A stretch of 64,000 nucleotides of DNA from Symsagittifera roscoffensis (GCF_963678635.1 NC_087062.1:66573415-66637414); one strand, 5' to 3'. Shown: positions 11,640 through 22,773, counted from the stretch's first letter. The notes: generated by a model from the sequence alone, not told the origin. Numbers and translations: made by a program.

Positions 11640-11990
11640 AACACCTATTAAACGAACAAGATAAATGCCGCTCAACCAAAGAAGATTGTGGCTGACGACA
11701 GGAATTCACTCCCAGGTTTAACGGGCATTCCCGACGCGGACATTCTATCAGAGCTGGTCGATGAGGACCCAACTTATCGCCTCATGAAACAAGCGATACT
11801 TAGCAGAGACTATGAGGGATTTTCAAAAACAGACCCATACAACAATTCGTTCTTGAATTCAGCAGCAATCGTCGACGGCTGCATCATCATTGACGACCGC
11901 ATCGCCATCCCCTCCTGCTTGCAAAAAGCAGTCGTACAGTTCCGAAGAAAACTTACTTCCGAATGGTCATTAATGTCCAAAAAATAAAAA
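11640..11990 (+). pseudogene. Integrase N-terminal remnant of element 3
   Basis: The frame 11688-11987 carries DGCIIIDDRIAIPSCLQKAV, which aligns with DDCLLVDNRLAVPEKLRQAV just before the HHCC zinc site of the element 1 integrase. The frame ends before the zinc site, and the DDE core is absent: the next recognisable sequence (about 12010) already corresponds to the tail. Roughly 700 bp seem to have been deleted. Confidence 0.7.
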
Positions 11991-13458
11991 AATCCAAATT
12001 AAATTTAGACTCCAGGAACTTAGAAAGGGACGTGCTAACCGCGGAACAAAGAAGGGAGAACTGTGAAGATCGTGAAGAAAGCGTCTAGTAGCCCAGATGT
12101 CACACCTAGATTTGGAGGCCCCACCACGTCAATCTCAGAGACACCTTATTATCAAGCACTGGAAAAGTCAGCTAAGTCAGCATGTGAATGGATGACGCTG
12201 AGGAGATCATTGCCGCAAAAACAGGGAGCAGAAGCCTTGAAGACGTTGACGGACAGGAATCATATATTGGTCGCATCACTCAGGAGAAATCTCACATCGG
12301 GAAAGTTGAGGTTCAGAGCCGACATTCCGAAACTGAGAAATTCGAAATCGCAGAGTAGTCTTCATAATTTATTACTTTTGGATCCGTCTAAAGTAGAGAT
12401 ATTTTGTAAAATTCTGGACAGGAGATCCGGCAAGGAGCTTTTAGACTTTTCGATAAACACATTATAAAGTTTTCGGAAAACACTTATACGACAGCATCGG
12501 GCGAAGTTATCTGGAAAAATCATATAGCTTTTAGGTTGAAAAATGGTTATCTTTCAGGCAAACAAATTTCAACAAAACAAGCCGGACAAAATAGGTCCAA
12601 GAGACCCACAATACAGGACAGCACAACAACTACCTCAGAGGGTGATCTAGCCCCACTGTCACCTTAAGCGAAAACGCTGGCCGCAAAGACATCTGTTATA
12701 CAGCAACCCTCAAAACAGCAAGCCAGATTAAAGAAAATTGCCCCAAATTTGACCGAGGGGAGATTCACAACAGAGCAACCCACCTTTTCAGGAGCAGAGC
12801 CGAAGCCGATTAATCCGATTGTGGACCTAACCCTGTCGTCATCAAGTTCGGGAAGGGTAACTTTACCCCCAATCGCCATGTTATCCACCGCCACACCACT
12901 GATGGTACAGCCGGTGTTGGGACTAAAATTCATCAACCTACGACAGAAATTCAACCCACGACGGGAACTCGACTTATTTTAGAAGAGGTAAAAGATCCAG
13001 TACAACTCAGCCCAAAAAGATTGGGAGGGAAACCGTCCCGCAAAAGCAAAACCTGACGCCGAAATCACCCGCAGAAGCAACCTTCGCGTTCAAAGCCGAA
13101 ACAGATTTTTCCAAATGCTCAAGAATGGATCCCGATTTTGTCGGAGGGTGACGACCAGAGCCCTCAAATTAACCAACAGCCTCAGCCTCAACACGGTAAA
13201 ATGAGAATTTCTAAACAGAAAAATCAGAAAAAGACACCTTCCCCAGATACAGACGATGTAGATGACGATTCAAATTCAAATTCCTCGAGATTGTCAGGAA
13301 GATCGAAGAAACAAACACGGTTTTATGGAAGCCCGGTCAGACACGCGGTGAAGGAGATCTCTCAGGACCAAGCAATCGACCCATCGCCCAAAACTACACC
13401 CAACGTAGAAAACATATCTGGGGGCGGGGGGAACTTTCATCTTCTCCACCAAAACTGA
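11991..13458 (+). pseudogene. Integrase tail region of element 3
   Basis: Short blocks match the tail of the element 1 integrase frame: LERDVLTAEQRRE against LERSALTASQLKR, and PDVTPRF against RDVSPLF. Further on, 12749-13458 repeats 7525-8046. The content is basic and low-complexity (S, P, K, Q). The frame is interrupted repeatedly. The region from 11091 to 11640 between RT and integrase remnants is spacer-like, with AT-rich sequence and no motif that I recognise. Confidence 0.65.
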
Positions 13459-13608
13459 AAAGGATTATGAGAGTTTTTAAAAGATCCGTAAAAAAAGAGT
13501 AGTCGAGAAACGGTTGAGGAAACTAAAAACTGGAACCCTGAAACTATTTTGTTAAATATACCACTAGTGCTATTAATTAGTCTGTCATACCGAAGTATTA
13601 CAAATTTT

Positions 13609-13620
13609 AGAAGGGGGAAA
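13609..13620 (+). promoter_or_regulatory. Polypurine tract of element 3
   Basis: AGAAGGGGGAAA lies directly before the 3' LTR start TGTGG, the usual place of the plus-strand primer. Confidence 0.8.
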
Positions 13621-13879
13621 TGTGGTACAGCAGTCAAGGTCATATTGAGCCGTCCATTGTATGTATAATTGATATCACTAAAGGTCAAGGTCGGGACAGG
13701 TCTCCCGCCAACCACCATTCATGAAGTAACTAAAAAGACAACTCTTTTTGTTACTGTTGACAGATTACAGTTCTAAACTTTTATTCAATGCAACTAATCA
13801 TTCGTAACTAATTCTAATTCAAAATTTTAAGATAATTTTATCCATTAGTCATTAGCAGATAGTTTCACAGCATTTCACA
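13621..13879 (+). repeat. 3' LTR of element 3
   Basis: 259 bp, TGTGGTAC... to ...CATTTCACA. It aligns with 8282-8537 with roughly 28 substitutions and a 3-base insertion near the end. Confidence 0.9.
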
Positions 13880-15586
13880 GACGTAGAATTTTTTTGTTGA
13901 ATTTTAGAGGGCGGTGGTTCTAGATTTTTTTTCTGTCTAAGAAAGAGCTGCAGCAAGCCTCTTTCTCGGTACTCTACGGCAAGGCCTTGTTTGTTTTTTC
14001 ATTTGAGTTTCTGCATTTTTGGTCTTGAGTCAATTTTCAAAACAAATGATGCGGTGTTGTAGGCAGGAGAAAAAGAATTTTTCCTGGTATACAAAACTTG
14101 TTTCCTGCAATTTTGTTGCTTCCTTGGCTTCCGTGGCTTCCATCTTTCCCATAAAGGTTCCCGTGGTTTCTTTGTTGAGCCGGCAAAACAGCGATATAAG
14201 ATTTAGAAGTAATTTTTAGGGTTCTAATTTTGCCATTTCCAAAAAATAGAGTTGGCATGGTAGCGGTACTAGTACAATTGGTGCTAGTACATGTACTAGT
14301 ACGATACGGTACCCAAGTTAGGAGTTACTATTACCTTGCCAACAAGGAGGTTCAATTTTGACCTAGTTTTCGCTCAACATTGGTTAAGCTATTGAAGCAT
14401 TCGTTAATAACGCGGAAAAATAAACGCCTTCTGTTCACTTTTATTGGAACCAGGCCAGATGGAACCTTTGACTTACCGGCTTGAAACTAATTTTCGAGAT
14501 CAAGGATCCAACCTATATGGAAAATGCAAAGTATGTGGAATATCAGTTTTCTGGCCGAAACAAAAGCAGGAGAGTCATAATAGGGGATGAAGCTGCAGAG
14601 GGCAACCACCAGAAGAAATGGATTTCTTCAAGAGCTCGGCGGTAATTTCGGTGTCTACCAGTGAACCACCAATCCCCAAGAAAGGAGAAATACAAGCCAC
14701 GGATGAAGAGCTAGTGAACGTAAAAAGAGTGGATATGTGGGTAGACAGTTACAGCCTTACAGAAAGAAAAGTACGATATGCCTTTCGCTAACCTGTTTTA
14801 TCGAACAGACATTTCGTTCCGTATTGAAAGTAGAGCTTTGGTTGATTGTGTTATTGCATTGAGACCAGCTTACGCAGCATAGTTGCCCAACTTTTTTGAT
14901 GGTAGCCGTCAAGCGCTTTTGCCAATATGTCTCCAAACGCAGTTGTTGTATAAAAACATATAACAATTTGAACACAAAAATGTTTTAAGAGGTATGATAC
15001 ACTGGGTTTTTACGTTACTATATAATAGCCACAAAAATTATTTTAGGAGTCCCATTGAAAAAATCAAGCAGAAATTTATTTTCGATTTATTATTTGAAGT
15101 TGTGTTGATTTTGAAATATTAAAAAAAAACTTTTTTCGTTTTTTTTTAAATATACTCATTATGTTAGGTAAAATAAAATGTTGCAAAATTATTTGTAAAT
15201 GTTGCTGGCTTGTCTAAATTAAATTGATTTTAAATTCTCATTAGTCAAAGTAAGCGCGCCATCCACGCAACTTGAAAATACACTGCGTATAAATCGGCTT
15301 AATTGATCAATTTTGAAGCTTCAAGTAGTTATAGGTGAATGGCGAAGAGACGGGTCTGTTCCAGACATTGAACTTAATAACGAGCTAAATCAACAAAATG
15401 AAGGTTTTTTGGCGGCAAATAAAAAACTGTTTCACAAATTGCATACCCACAAATCGAGCAAAAATAAGACTTACTGCTATAACAAACTGTAATTTAAAAT
15501 TTGGCCAATGATTTTTTCGAATTGGGTGGCTTTCTATTGCTTTGTTTGCCTTTCTGTCTCTCATAACTTTTGATTAAGTTCACTGT
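13880..15586. other. AT-rich spacer with a possible transposase remnant
   Basis: Mostly without features. It includes a cluster of GTACTAGTAC-type palindromes near 14265-14312 and a possible BED-finger remnant at 14459-14791. The stretch 15000-15250 is very AT-rich. Confidence 0.5.
14459..14791 (+). pseudogene. Possible BED zinc-finger / hAT-type transposase N-terminal remnant
   Basis: A 43-codon frame from the ATG at 14459 contains GKCKVCGISVFW...ESHNRG, i.e. CX2C with a downstream H, resembling the BED finger of hAT transposases. In another frame a 57-codon stretch (14618-14791) starts MDFFKSS and is acidic and lysine-rich, as the linker after such fingers often is. No catalytic domain follows. 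This is weak evidence from one short motif. Confidence 0.3.
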
Positions 15587-15590
15587 CTAG
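15587..15590. repeat. Target site duplication (left) of element 2
   Basis: CTAG directly before the LTR; repeated at 21888-21891. Confidence 0.8.
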
Positions 15591-15841
15591 TGTTAAAGTC
15601 GTAAGTTTGGAAATTCAAAAGGTTGTTAATAAGTTTTATTATAGGCAAACTGTTAGGCATCAAATCGAAATCTTACTGCACTCTTTTATTTCAGATCCCA
15701 TCGGACATTAGAGATCGCAAGGTCAAGACAGCAGGTCCCCAGACAGAAAGAAGAATTGATAGCACTTACATAAACTCAAACTGGTGTCTATCTAGAAGAA
15801 TTGATAGCACTTACATAAACTCAAAACTGGTCCCTAAATCA
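15591..15841 (-). repeat. 3' LTR of element 2
   Basis: 251 bp, TG...CA on the minus strand. It contains a 45-bp tandem duplication (15749-15793 and 15794 to about 15834) whose core is AGAAGAATTGATAGC on the plus strand. It matches 21637-21887 with about three differences. Confidence 0.95.
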
Positions 15842-16012
15842 TTCGGGCAACCACAAATAAATTTTAGCGTAGATAAAATTTATCAACTTTATGTTTCTGT
15901 ATTGTATTGTATAAATGTACTAGTTAAGTTTTTAGTTTTGTTGAGTTTTCTCACCCGCCAAATCTCTCTTAAGGTTACTTTTCTCCTTTTCTCGTCTTGT
16001 CGATTCCATCAT

Positions 16013-16969
16013 TTATGTTCTATGCGGTGGATCATAACCCCCCCCCATTTTGTCAACTCCGCGTCTCTGCCGTGTTGATTTTCGCGTCGCCGTTTCGTGC
16101 TGATTTTTATTGCGTTTTCCACCGACGGGTCGTGGTGATTTCACACTAACCGACGGTACATCCTGTCCTTCGTTTGGCGCACCTAGGGTTGGTTCCCTTC
16201 GTCCGATTTCCCACTCACTATCGTATTCGTCGTCGTCGTCTTCGCTCCCGTCCGCCGAGTATTCCACTATTCGCTGTTTTGTTGGTTTTCTTGCATTTTC
16301 CATTGCGGCTCGGTCCTTCTCCGCTTTTCGTTTATATTTGTTCGAATCGCTTGAGGCCGGTGTACTGGTCACGTTTCTACTCGGTCCAGGGGTGCACTCC
16401 TCGCTTTTATTCCCAATTAGGCTTTCTTCAGCCGCCGATCTAAAAGACACACCACTCCGCCTTAGTAACGACCCTTTTTTCATTTGCACCGTATGTTTAG
16501 TCATTTTGTCAATTTTTAATGGCAAACGTTTATACCTCCTTGGGTCCTTTGGATCCGTCTTCCCGGTCCTCTGATACACCGTCGTTGAACTTGTTTTATG
16601 CCTTTTCGGCCATGTTGGGGTCTTGGGTGGGCCTAGTTCCTTGGGGTCCACAACTTCCGGAGCCTTAGGATCCGCTACCTCGTCATCGTCCAACATGATT
16701 GGAGCTTTCCTATTTTGAGGGGCGAACACTAAGTCACTTCTCTTCTCCCAATCTAGGGTAAGTTCAACTTCTGGGAGGTTTCCCGCCTTGTCTAAACAAG
16801 ATAACTTTTGATTAACGACATTGTTCCAATTTAGGTTTTTTAATGACGGCTTTTTCGTTAAGTTTCGCAGTGCCGTATTAGCTTCTCGACCATGGTATGC
16901 TTCGAACGGCGTTAGTTTAGTTTTAGAGTGTGGCACGAAACGTAATGCACTAAGCGCACGGGAGATCAT
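16013..16969 (-). pseudogene. Integrase C-terminal tail of element 2
   Basis: This frame starts at the end of the core (RALSALRFVPHSKTKLTPFEAY is the usual Ty3/gypsy post-core motif region) and extends 318 codons. It is rich in K, R, P, D and E, with an acidic run SADGSEDDDDEYDSEWE and a basic end TRQRRGVDKMGGGYDPP. No chromodomain is evident. The frame differs from that of the core, so a shift lies near 16967. A run of nine G (minus strand) at about 16029-16037 lies within the last codons. Confidence 0.8.
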
Positions 16970-17340
16970 CTCCCCAAACTTGTAGTTTTTATTTTCCTGG
17001 AGTAATTAAAGTAAGGAGTCAACACATTAAATTTTCCTGAAGTCAACACGTAATTTTTTATCGACCCAATAGTCCGTTCAACCATTCCTGTTGCGCGATG
17101 GTCCCTAACCGGAGATTTAATAAGTTCAATACCTTCATAGTTACAGAAATTTTGAATTTCGTTAGAGAAAAACCCCGTGGCTTGGTCCATGTGCAATTTC
17201 CTTGGGTGTCCATGAGTATTTATGTACTTCCTTAGGAATTTCAATACACTTTTGGATTTGTTGCTTGAACAAACATACGCCGACGGCCAATGCGAGAAAG
17301 TATCTACTACTACAAGTACATATTTTTTTCGACCCCTAAC
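16966..17340 (-). pseudogene. Integrase catalytic core of element 2
   Basis: The core contains KLHMDQATGFF (second catalytic D) and GMVERTIGS (catalytic E) separated by 35 residues, with the DHRATG motif between. The first D (LDFWGPVN) lies just before an in-frame TAA at 17341-17343 in the same frame. The stop truncates the integrase within the core; the downstream part has no obvious start codon of its own. Confidence 0.85.
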
Positions 17341-18312
17341 TTAGTTTACTGGACCCCAGAAGTCTAATTGGACCAAATCATTTGGTTCCTTAGGATTATA
17401 CGTTTCCCCCATGTCATTTTTGGGAATGTCTGGTTTAAGGTTTTTACCTGCTTCTAAACAACTTTTGCAGTATTTGGCTGTGGCCGCGATATTTCGGTGC
17501 ATAAGGGGAATCCACACGTCCTTTGCCGCCGCGAACATCTTATCCCTCCCATGATGGTTATAATGGAGACGATTTAGAATTGCTGATGATAGGTCCTTCG
17601 GTATCGCTAACCGGCCGTCCATCCACAGGCATTTCTCCCTTACTGCGAAATCGTTGTAATGTTGGGCGTAGTATTGTCCTAATCTTGTAATAATCTCCTT
17701 TGCTCGTGGGTTCCTGTCTCTGATGTTGTCTCGGATGGTCTTCATAATTGGGTCTTTTTCAATGTTTGCTTCGATTAATTTTATATTCAAAACTTCCGGG
17801 TGTTCAATTTTCTTCACGATTTTACTATCCGACGGCACTATGGAATAGATCCATTTTTCATTTTGTACAAGTGGGTACGATAAACCGGGGAACTGATGTG
17901 GAAAAGATATAATTGTATTCAGTTTTTTAGAATTAGTTTGTTTGGTATCAAGTTTTTCAGGTGGTATCATTTCAATATCGGAATCCAAGCTAACGCTGGT
18001 AGGTTGACTTAGGCGGTTTAACACAACATTTAGATTAACATTTCCCAAATTAGTTGATGTGTTGACTATTGCCGAAGTTGGAGGATCATTCTTTTCTGGC
18101 GATTTACTCATGTTATTTCTCTCGGATTTGCTACTGTATTTTTTCAAAGTAACTGGCTTTTCACTATAATCTTTACTAGTGTAAATTTTCAAAGTAGGTG
18201 GCTTTTCACTGCAATCTTGTAAGATGGATGGTTCGCACTTATAATTTTTTGACACCGAAGGATTGTACTTGTAATTTGTTGAAATGGAAGGGTTTCGAGG
18301 GTATTGAATCAC
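17341..18312 (-). pseudogene. Spacer and integrase zinc domain of element 2
   Basis: The first part is a repeat-like spacer with recurring N-Y-K/S-E-K-P blocks (YKYNPSVSKNYKCEPS). It leads to the pre-zinc region WMDGRLAIPKDLSSAIL, the HHCC site (LHYNHHGRDKM ... CKSCLE) and the first catalytic block VQLDFWGPVN. It ends at the TAA inside the core. Confidence 0.85.
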
Positions 18313-19276
18313 TTTTTTTGTGTTGGCAACTGTAATTTAAGCAATGAGAACAAAGTTTGAATCTCGTTCTTCGGTATTTGCATATTTCCGCCGGTATGCA
18401 AATATCTCGACGCTGATTGGTTAACCGTCGGTTGCATGTAAACACGCCCCCTATTGAGCGTTTGTGCTCACGGTGAATATTCGCATAATCGTCTTTTCTT
18501 ACATTCTCATTGGATGAAACTGCTTTCGTTGTGTCGAAACATGACTTTACGCCCCCTACCGTCGGTTTTCGCTGAATGTTGTTCACTTCTTGACCCCTAG
18601 GCTTCATTTTATCCTTGGGCTTCAACGCCGCGTTTATCATTCTTATCTTTGCTACTGTGAAATTTTCATCGTAATGGCTCCTCTCGGGTGCCTCTGCGGA
18701 CGGAAACCGAGACAGATAGTCAGCCATCCCCATTTTTGACCCTTGTCGATGTTCAACCTTAAAGTCGTATGGCACCAGACGATCATACCAACGAGTTAAG
18801 CGACTGAAAAATGTTTTATTTCCTTTTGATGACGAATTCAACAATGTAATTAGCGCTTTATGATCAGATATCACTGTGAAATACCGACCGTATATATAAT
18901 TCCGAAAATGTTCCGTGGCCCACACTACCGCGAGTAATTCCAATTCGTCTGTGGAGTATTTTTTCTCAGCCGGATTAAGGTAACGAGATGCAAACGAAAT
19001 CTGATGCCATCCGGATGCGCCATACTGTTCTAAAACGGCCCCTAGGCCATCGTGGCTAGCGTCACAAATGATTCTAGTTTCACGGTGAATGTCGAAATGT
19101 CGTAATTCGACGATATTTTTCACAAGCGATTTTAATTGTTGGAACGCATTTTCGCACACGGGTGTACAGACAAAATCATTATTTTGGCTCAGTAGTGGCC
19201 TTAACGGTGCGCTTAACTCGGCAAGTTTGGGTAAAAATTTGTGTAAGCTATGTAACGAACCCATCAAGGATTTCAA
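18239..19276 (-). pseudogene. RT connection and RNase H of element 2
   Basis: Motifs in order: SLMGSLHSLHKFLPKLAEL (connection), IICDASHDGLGAVLEQ (RNase H first Asp), YSTDELELLAVVWA (Glu), VISDHKALITLL (Asp) and MGMADYLSRFP. RNase H active-site residues look complete. A shift near 19265 separates it from the RT palm. After about 18600 the frame continues into poorly conserved spacer. Confidence 0.9.
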
Positions 19277-20441
19277 CTGCTTTCGAGATTTTGGGGTTTT
19301 TGAAGTCTTCTATAGCTTGTGTTTTTCTTACTAACGGCGTTATACCACTTTCCCCAATTCGAAATCCAAGCCATTCGCACTCAGTTTTCGCAAATTCGCA
19401 TTTTCGCAATTTTAACGCGACATTGGAGACGTCCAGCTTTTTCAATATCTTTTCCACTAACGCAATGTGTTCGATTTTAGTTCCTTTTGAGGCAATTAAG
19501 ATATAATCAATAAACGCGTTAGCCTGGGGGAACTCCTTCAGTAAATTATCTATTACCTTCTGGAATTCCGCCGGCATTGAAGTAAGTCCGTAAAATCCGT
19601 TTTTAAAACGATAACTCCCCGTGGATTTTCTGCCGACTAATGAGAAATTGCATTGCTCGCTTGTTTTTTGTTCTAACGCGACTTGTCCGTACGCATATGT
19701 GAAATCCAATGTTGTAAAGTATACATTCCCCGATTTTTTCTCCGCAATAATCTGACTTACTCCGTCAATTAATTCGTCAATATTCGGCATCTGGTACTTA
19801 TTTTTGTGTACCTGTTTATTCAATTCTCTTGATTCTAGTGCTAATTTTATGCTTCCGTCCTTTTTTACTGTAATGCCGATAGGAGAGACGAAATACTTAT
19901 CTGAGCACTCTTGTAATTTTATGATATGTCCTTCATTTATCAGCCGATGAATCTCTTTATCCACCTTTTCTTGTAGACTGATTGGCACCCTACGCCCTTT
20001 TTGTTGTATGGGCTTCAAAATTTCAAAAAATTCAGCTCTTACTTTCGCATTCCGGATCTTCCCTATCCTAGTAAATAAATTTGGGTACAAATTACAGAAG
20101 TATGTTTGCAATTCGTCGTATTCCTCCTCCTCTTGACTGGTCCCTTCCCCTGTGATTCCCATCACTTTCTTCCTTTGAACTAGCTCGAGACCCAGGGTGC
20201 CCATCAGGTCGCGCCCAAGGATTGATTGATGATTTCCGGATATTACTGACTCCCGCGCTGGTGCTGCCCAGCCATTTAGCGACATCATCACTGTTACCTT
20301 CCCTAGTATGTTTATTCGGTTGTTGTTGTAATCCAGAAATTCCTCCTTTGACGGTTGTAGTTGAATATTTGCTTTTCCTAACGTTGTTTTTAGGTCGTTT
20401 ATGCTGAAGATAGTCACTGGAGATCCACTATCTATCCACAA
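19248..20441 (-). pseudogene. pol: Protease and reverse transcriptase of element 2
   Basis: It begins with the retropepsin motif WIDSGSPVTIF and SILGRDLMGTLG. RT follows with RRVPISLQEKVDKEIHRLI, VKKDGSIKLALESRELN, NKYQMPNIDELIDG, FTTLDFTYAYGQV (first catalytic Asp) and GFYGLTSMPAEFQKVID. The second active-site box, 19503-19514, reads FIDY: the last Asp is replaced by Tyr (GAT to TAT). That substitution should abolish polymerisation. The frame is the same as gag, separated only by a TGA at 20442-20444. Confidence 0.9.
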
Positions 20442-21637
20442 TCACATCTTCTTACCTGACACCTCCACTTGAACGCGGGCCCCAGGGATCTTTAATTCAG
20501 TCTCATTTTCCTTCCTTTTTATCGACATTACCATGTAGTCATCCGATCCCGATGTCATGGACTCGTTTTCCCCACACCCCTGCTGATTCACCCACGATAC
20601 TGGGTCTGCATTCAATTCGTTTACGTTCTGCGTACTTTGATGATGCTCATTTTCCTCCCTGACCAATCCAACTCGTCCACGTCCTCTCCATTGGTTAGTA
20701 CCCCTTCTAATTCCTCGGCATGTTCGTTCAAAATGTCCCAGTTTTCGGCATGAGTTACATGTTGCTCCTTTTGCAGGACAGCTCGCGATGTGGTCCAGGG
20801 TAAAGTTTGGCGCGTCGCAATTGTAGCACCTACGGTTATTTCCGCTTCCCCCACTACTAATTGATCCTTGGGTATATCCTTCACGTCCCGCACGTCCTCG
20901 GCCTCGAAAAAATCCTTGTCCCCTTCTTATATTATTTACTGGTTCCTGTTTTATTGAAATTGCCGGAGCTGATGAAGCTGGTTTTCCCGTATATGATTTG
21001 TATACGCGCTCACCACGTTCATATGATAAGGCGATCCGGTAAACTTCCTCCGGTAACTTAGTTGATCGTGACAATTCTCGTTGGCAGTCCGATTCCCGCA
21101 TATTCATAATGAAAATATCACGAACATTTTCGGCCGCGTTTGCAAAATCACATCTTCCTGCTAGGGCACTTAGCTCCGCATGAAATTTTTCGAAAGTTTC
21201 GTTCTCACGTTGTTTTCGTCCGTAGAATAGTCCCCGCTCATGAGTTACATTCCTCTCACGTTGGAAAACATTTTGCATCTCATCCAGGACCCGTGGGTAC
21301 CGTTCCGTTTTGATGTTAACCGTCGGTTTCCGTGCTTTAAATATGCGTTGCGCCTCATCTCCGATACAAAGATACAAGTTAGAATTTAACTTCTTTTCCG
21401 AATCGATACGGTTCTTTCCATTGACTTCTTCAGGCAACGCCGCGATAGCCGCCGCATTTAGAGTACTCGCAAAATAGAAATCATCGGGATCAAAGTCGTA
21501 TTTTGCTATCATCCCCCAGTGAAATTTAATTATCCACTCCTCCCAATATACTGGAGGTTCCGGCGTTCGTGTTTCCCAAAATGCTACTATATTTAATGGA
21601 TTTTTCCCCCTCCTTTTTTCTCTGCTGGCTGCGCCAT
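20442..21637 (-). pseudogene. gag: gag of element 2
   Basis: The start ATG at 21637 overlaps the primer site (MAQPA). An A/G homopolymer at about 21604-21620 shifts the frame; the body reads from about 21605 through WEEWIIKFHWGMIAKYD to 20442. The capsid region contains LYLCIGDEAQRIFKARKP; the nucleocapsid has two knuckles, CYNCDAPNFTLDHIASC and CNSCRKLGHFERTC. The frame stops at a TGA (20442-20444) between SGKKM and LWIDSG, inside the first strand of the protease. In the family gag and protease may form one frame, so this TGA is either a mutation or a read-through site. Confidence 0.9.
21622..21636 (-). promoter_or_regulatory. Primer binding site overlapping the gag start (element 2)
   Basis: On the minus strand TGGCGCAGCCAGCAG follows the LTR without a gap. 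It is identical for 15 bases with the other two Ty3/gypsy elements. Confidence 0.8.
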
Positions 21638-21887
21638 GTTAAAGTCGTAAGTTTGGAAATTCAAAAGGTTGTTAATAAGTTGTATTATAGGCAAACTGTT
21701 AGGCATCAAATCAAAATCTTACTGCACTCTTTTATTTCAGATCCCATCGGACATTAGAGATCGCAAGGTCAAGACAGCAGGTCCCCAGACAGAAAGAAGA
21801 ATTGATAGCACTTACATAAACTCAAACTGGTGTCTATCTAGAAGAATTGATAGCACTTACATAAACTCAAAACTGGTCCCTATATCA
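21637..21887 (-). repeat. 5' LTR of element 2
   Basis: 251 bp, same length as the 3' LTR at 15591-15841, with about three substitutions. The same 45-bp internal tandem duplication is present. Confidence 0.95.
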
Positions 21888-21891
21888 CTAG
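21888..21891. repeat. Target site duplication (right) of element 2
   Basis: CTAG, matching 15587-15590. Confidence 0.8.
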
Positions 21892-22773
21892 ATCAAACCC
21901 ATCTCCTTGTCCTTCACCACAATTAAACAACTGTCACAAAACTTGTGGGTGAATTTTTCTACTTTTTGTTTTTAAAATTAGTTTTCGTTCAAATGGTGCA
22001 AAAAGATTGCGTCTAATTGTCATCAATGGGTCAAAATCCGAAAAAAATTATCGAGGTTGAACTCAAGTAAATTTCTTTTGGATGTTGAAATGGGAAAAAC
22101 TAAAATCACAAATGCTTCAAGATTTGTGTGTAACACTCAAAAAACACTTTGGCAAACCTTATTCTGATAAGCTGCAATTTTGAACTTCGATTCTTTCTCC
22201 ACCCCGATTAGCCCAAACAAGATCTATATTTTTGAGGGAGAGACACAAACGAAATAGAAGATGTTGATAAAAAAAGAGTATAAACGATTCGCACAGATTC
22301 GCATTCGAAAATAAGCGATCGACTAAAAAATTGAGAATCTAGATAAGAATGAGCAGTTATCATGCGTGAAAATTGTTATTATTAGCTATCAACAAAAAAC
22401 TTTCCTAGACACAAATCCGATGGCCTATAAACTTAAACCCAAAAAATGAACCCAAAATAAACCCAAACTAAATATAAATAAACTTCGACAAAAATATTAC
22501 TAAAATCAGACGGTACGACTGACCTTTGGAATGGCAATTACAAAATTTCTTGTTTAGAGTGAAATTACACGAAAAATAGAGTATATTGTCACAGAACCGA
22601 TAAAAAGATAAAAACATAAATATATATTATCAGACAATAATTCGAAATAGCAGAGTAAATTTTTGACATGCATAATTTTATTCCAAATGTCAGTCGTATC
22701 GTCTGAATTCAGTATAATTTTTGTCTAACTTCATTTAGCTTCGGATTGTTTTTCAGCTTAACCTCTAATTTTG
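21892..22773. other. Unassigned AT-rich spacer
   Basis: No reading frame, structured RNA or repeat is convincing in this stretch. Confidence 0.5.

Larger units (their letters stand above)
7507..13879 (+). mobile_element. Tandem pair of Ty3/gypsy copies sharing one LTR (element 3, decayed)
   Basis: A full-span copy has LTRs at 8282-8537 and 13621-13879. Left of its 5' LTR, 7507-8281 repeats the end of the same element's internal region (homologous to 12803-13620), including the polypurine tract. The layout is therefore pol-tail, LTR, gag-pol, LTR: two elements in tandem sharing the middle LTR, with the first truncated on its 5' side. The LTRs differ at roughly 28 of 256 positions, so this is old. 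Coding regions are full of stops and shifts, RNase H and the integrase core appear deleted, and the protease active-site Asp is lost. No target duplication is evident. Confidence 0.85.
15591..21887 (-). mobile_element. Complete Ty3/gypsy LTR retrotransposon, element 2 (6297 bp)
   Basis: Two 251-bp LTRs (21637-21887 as 5' LTR, 15591-15841 as 3' LTR) differ at only about three positions and are flanked by CTAG on both sides, so the insertion is complete and recent. Minus-strand order: primer site, gag, protease, RT, RNase H, spacer, integrase with long tail. Despite its youth it has lesions: a shift after MAQPA, TGA at the gag/protease joint (20442-20444), a shift near 19265, a shift near 18300, TAA inside the integrase core (17341-17343), a shift near 16967, and FIDY at the RT active site. 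It may have been mobilised in trans or copied from a defective parent. No polypurine tract lies next to the 3' LTR. Confidence 0.95.

Noticed and set aside
16110-16574. Plus-strand frame opposite the element 2 integrase tail
   Set aside because: Antisense of a basic, Ser/Pro-rich tail; no motif.
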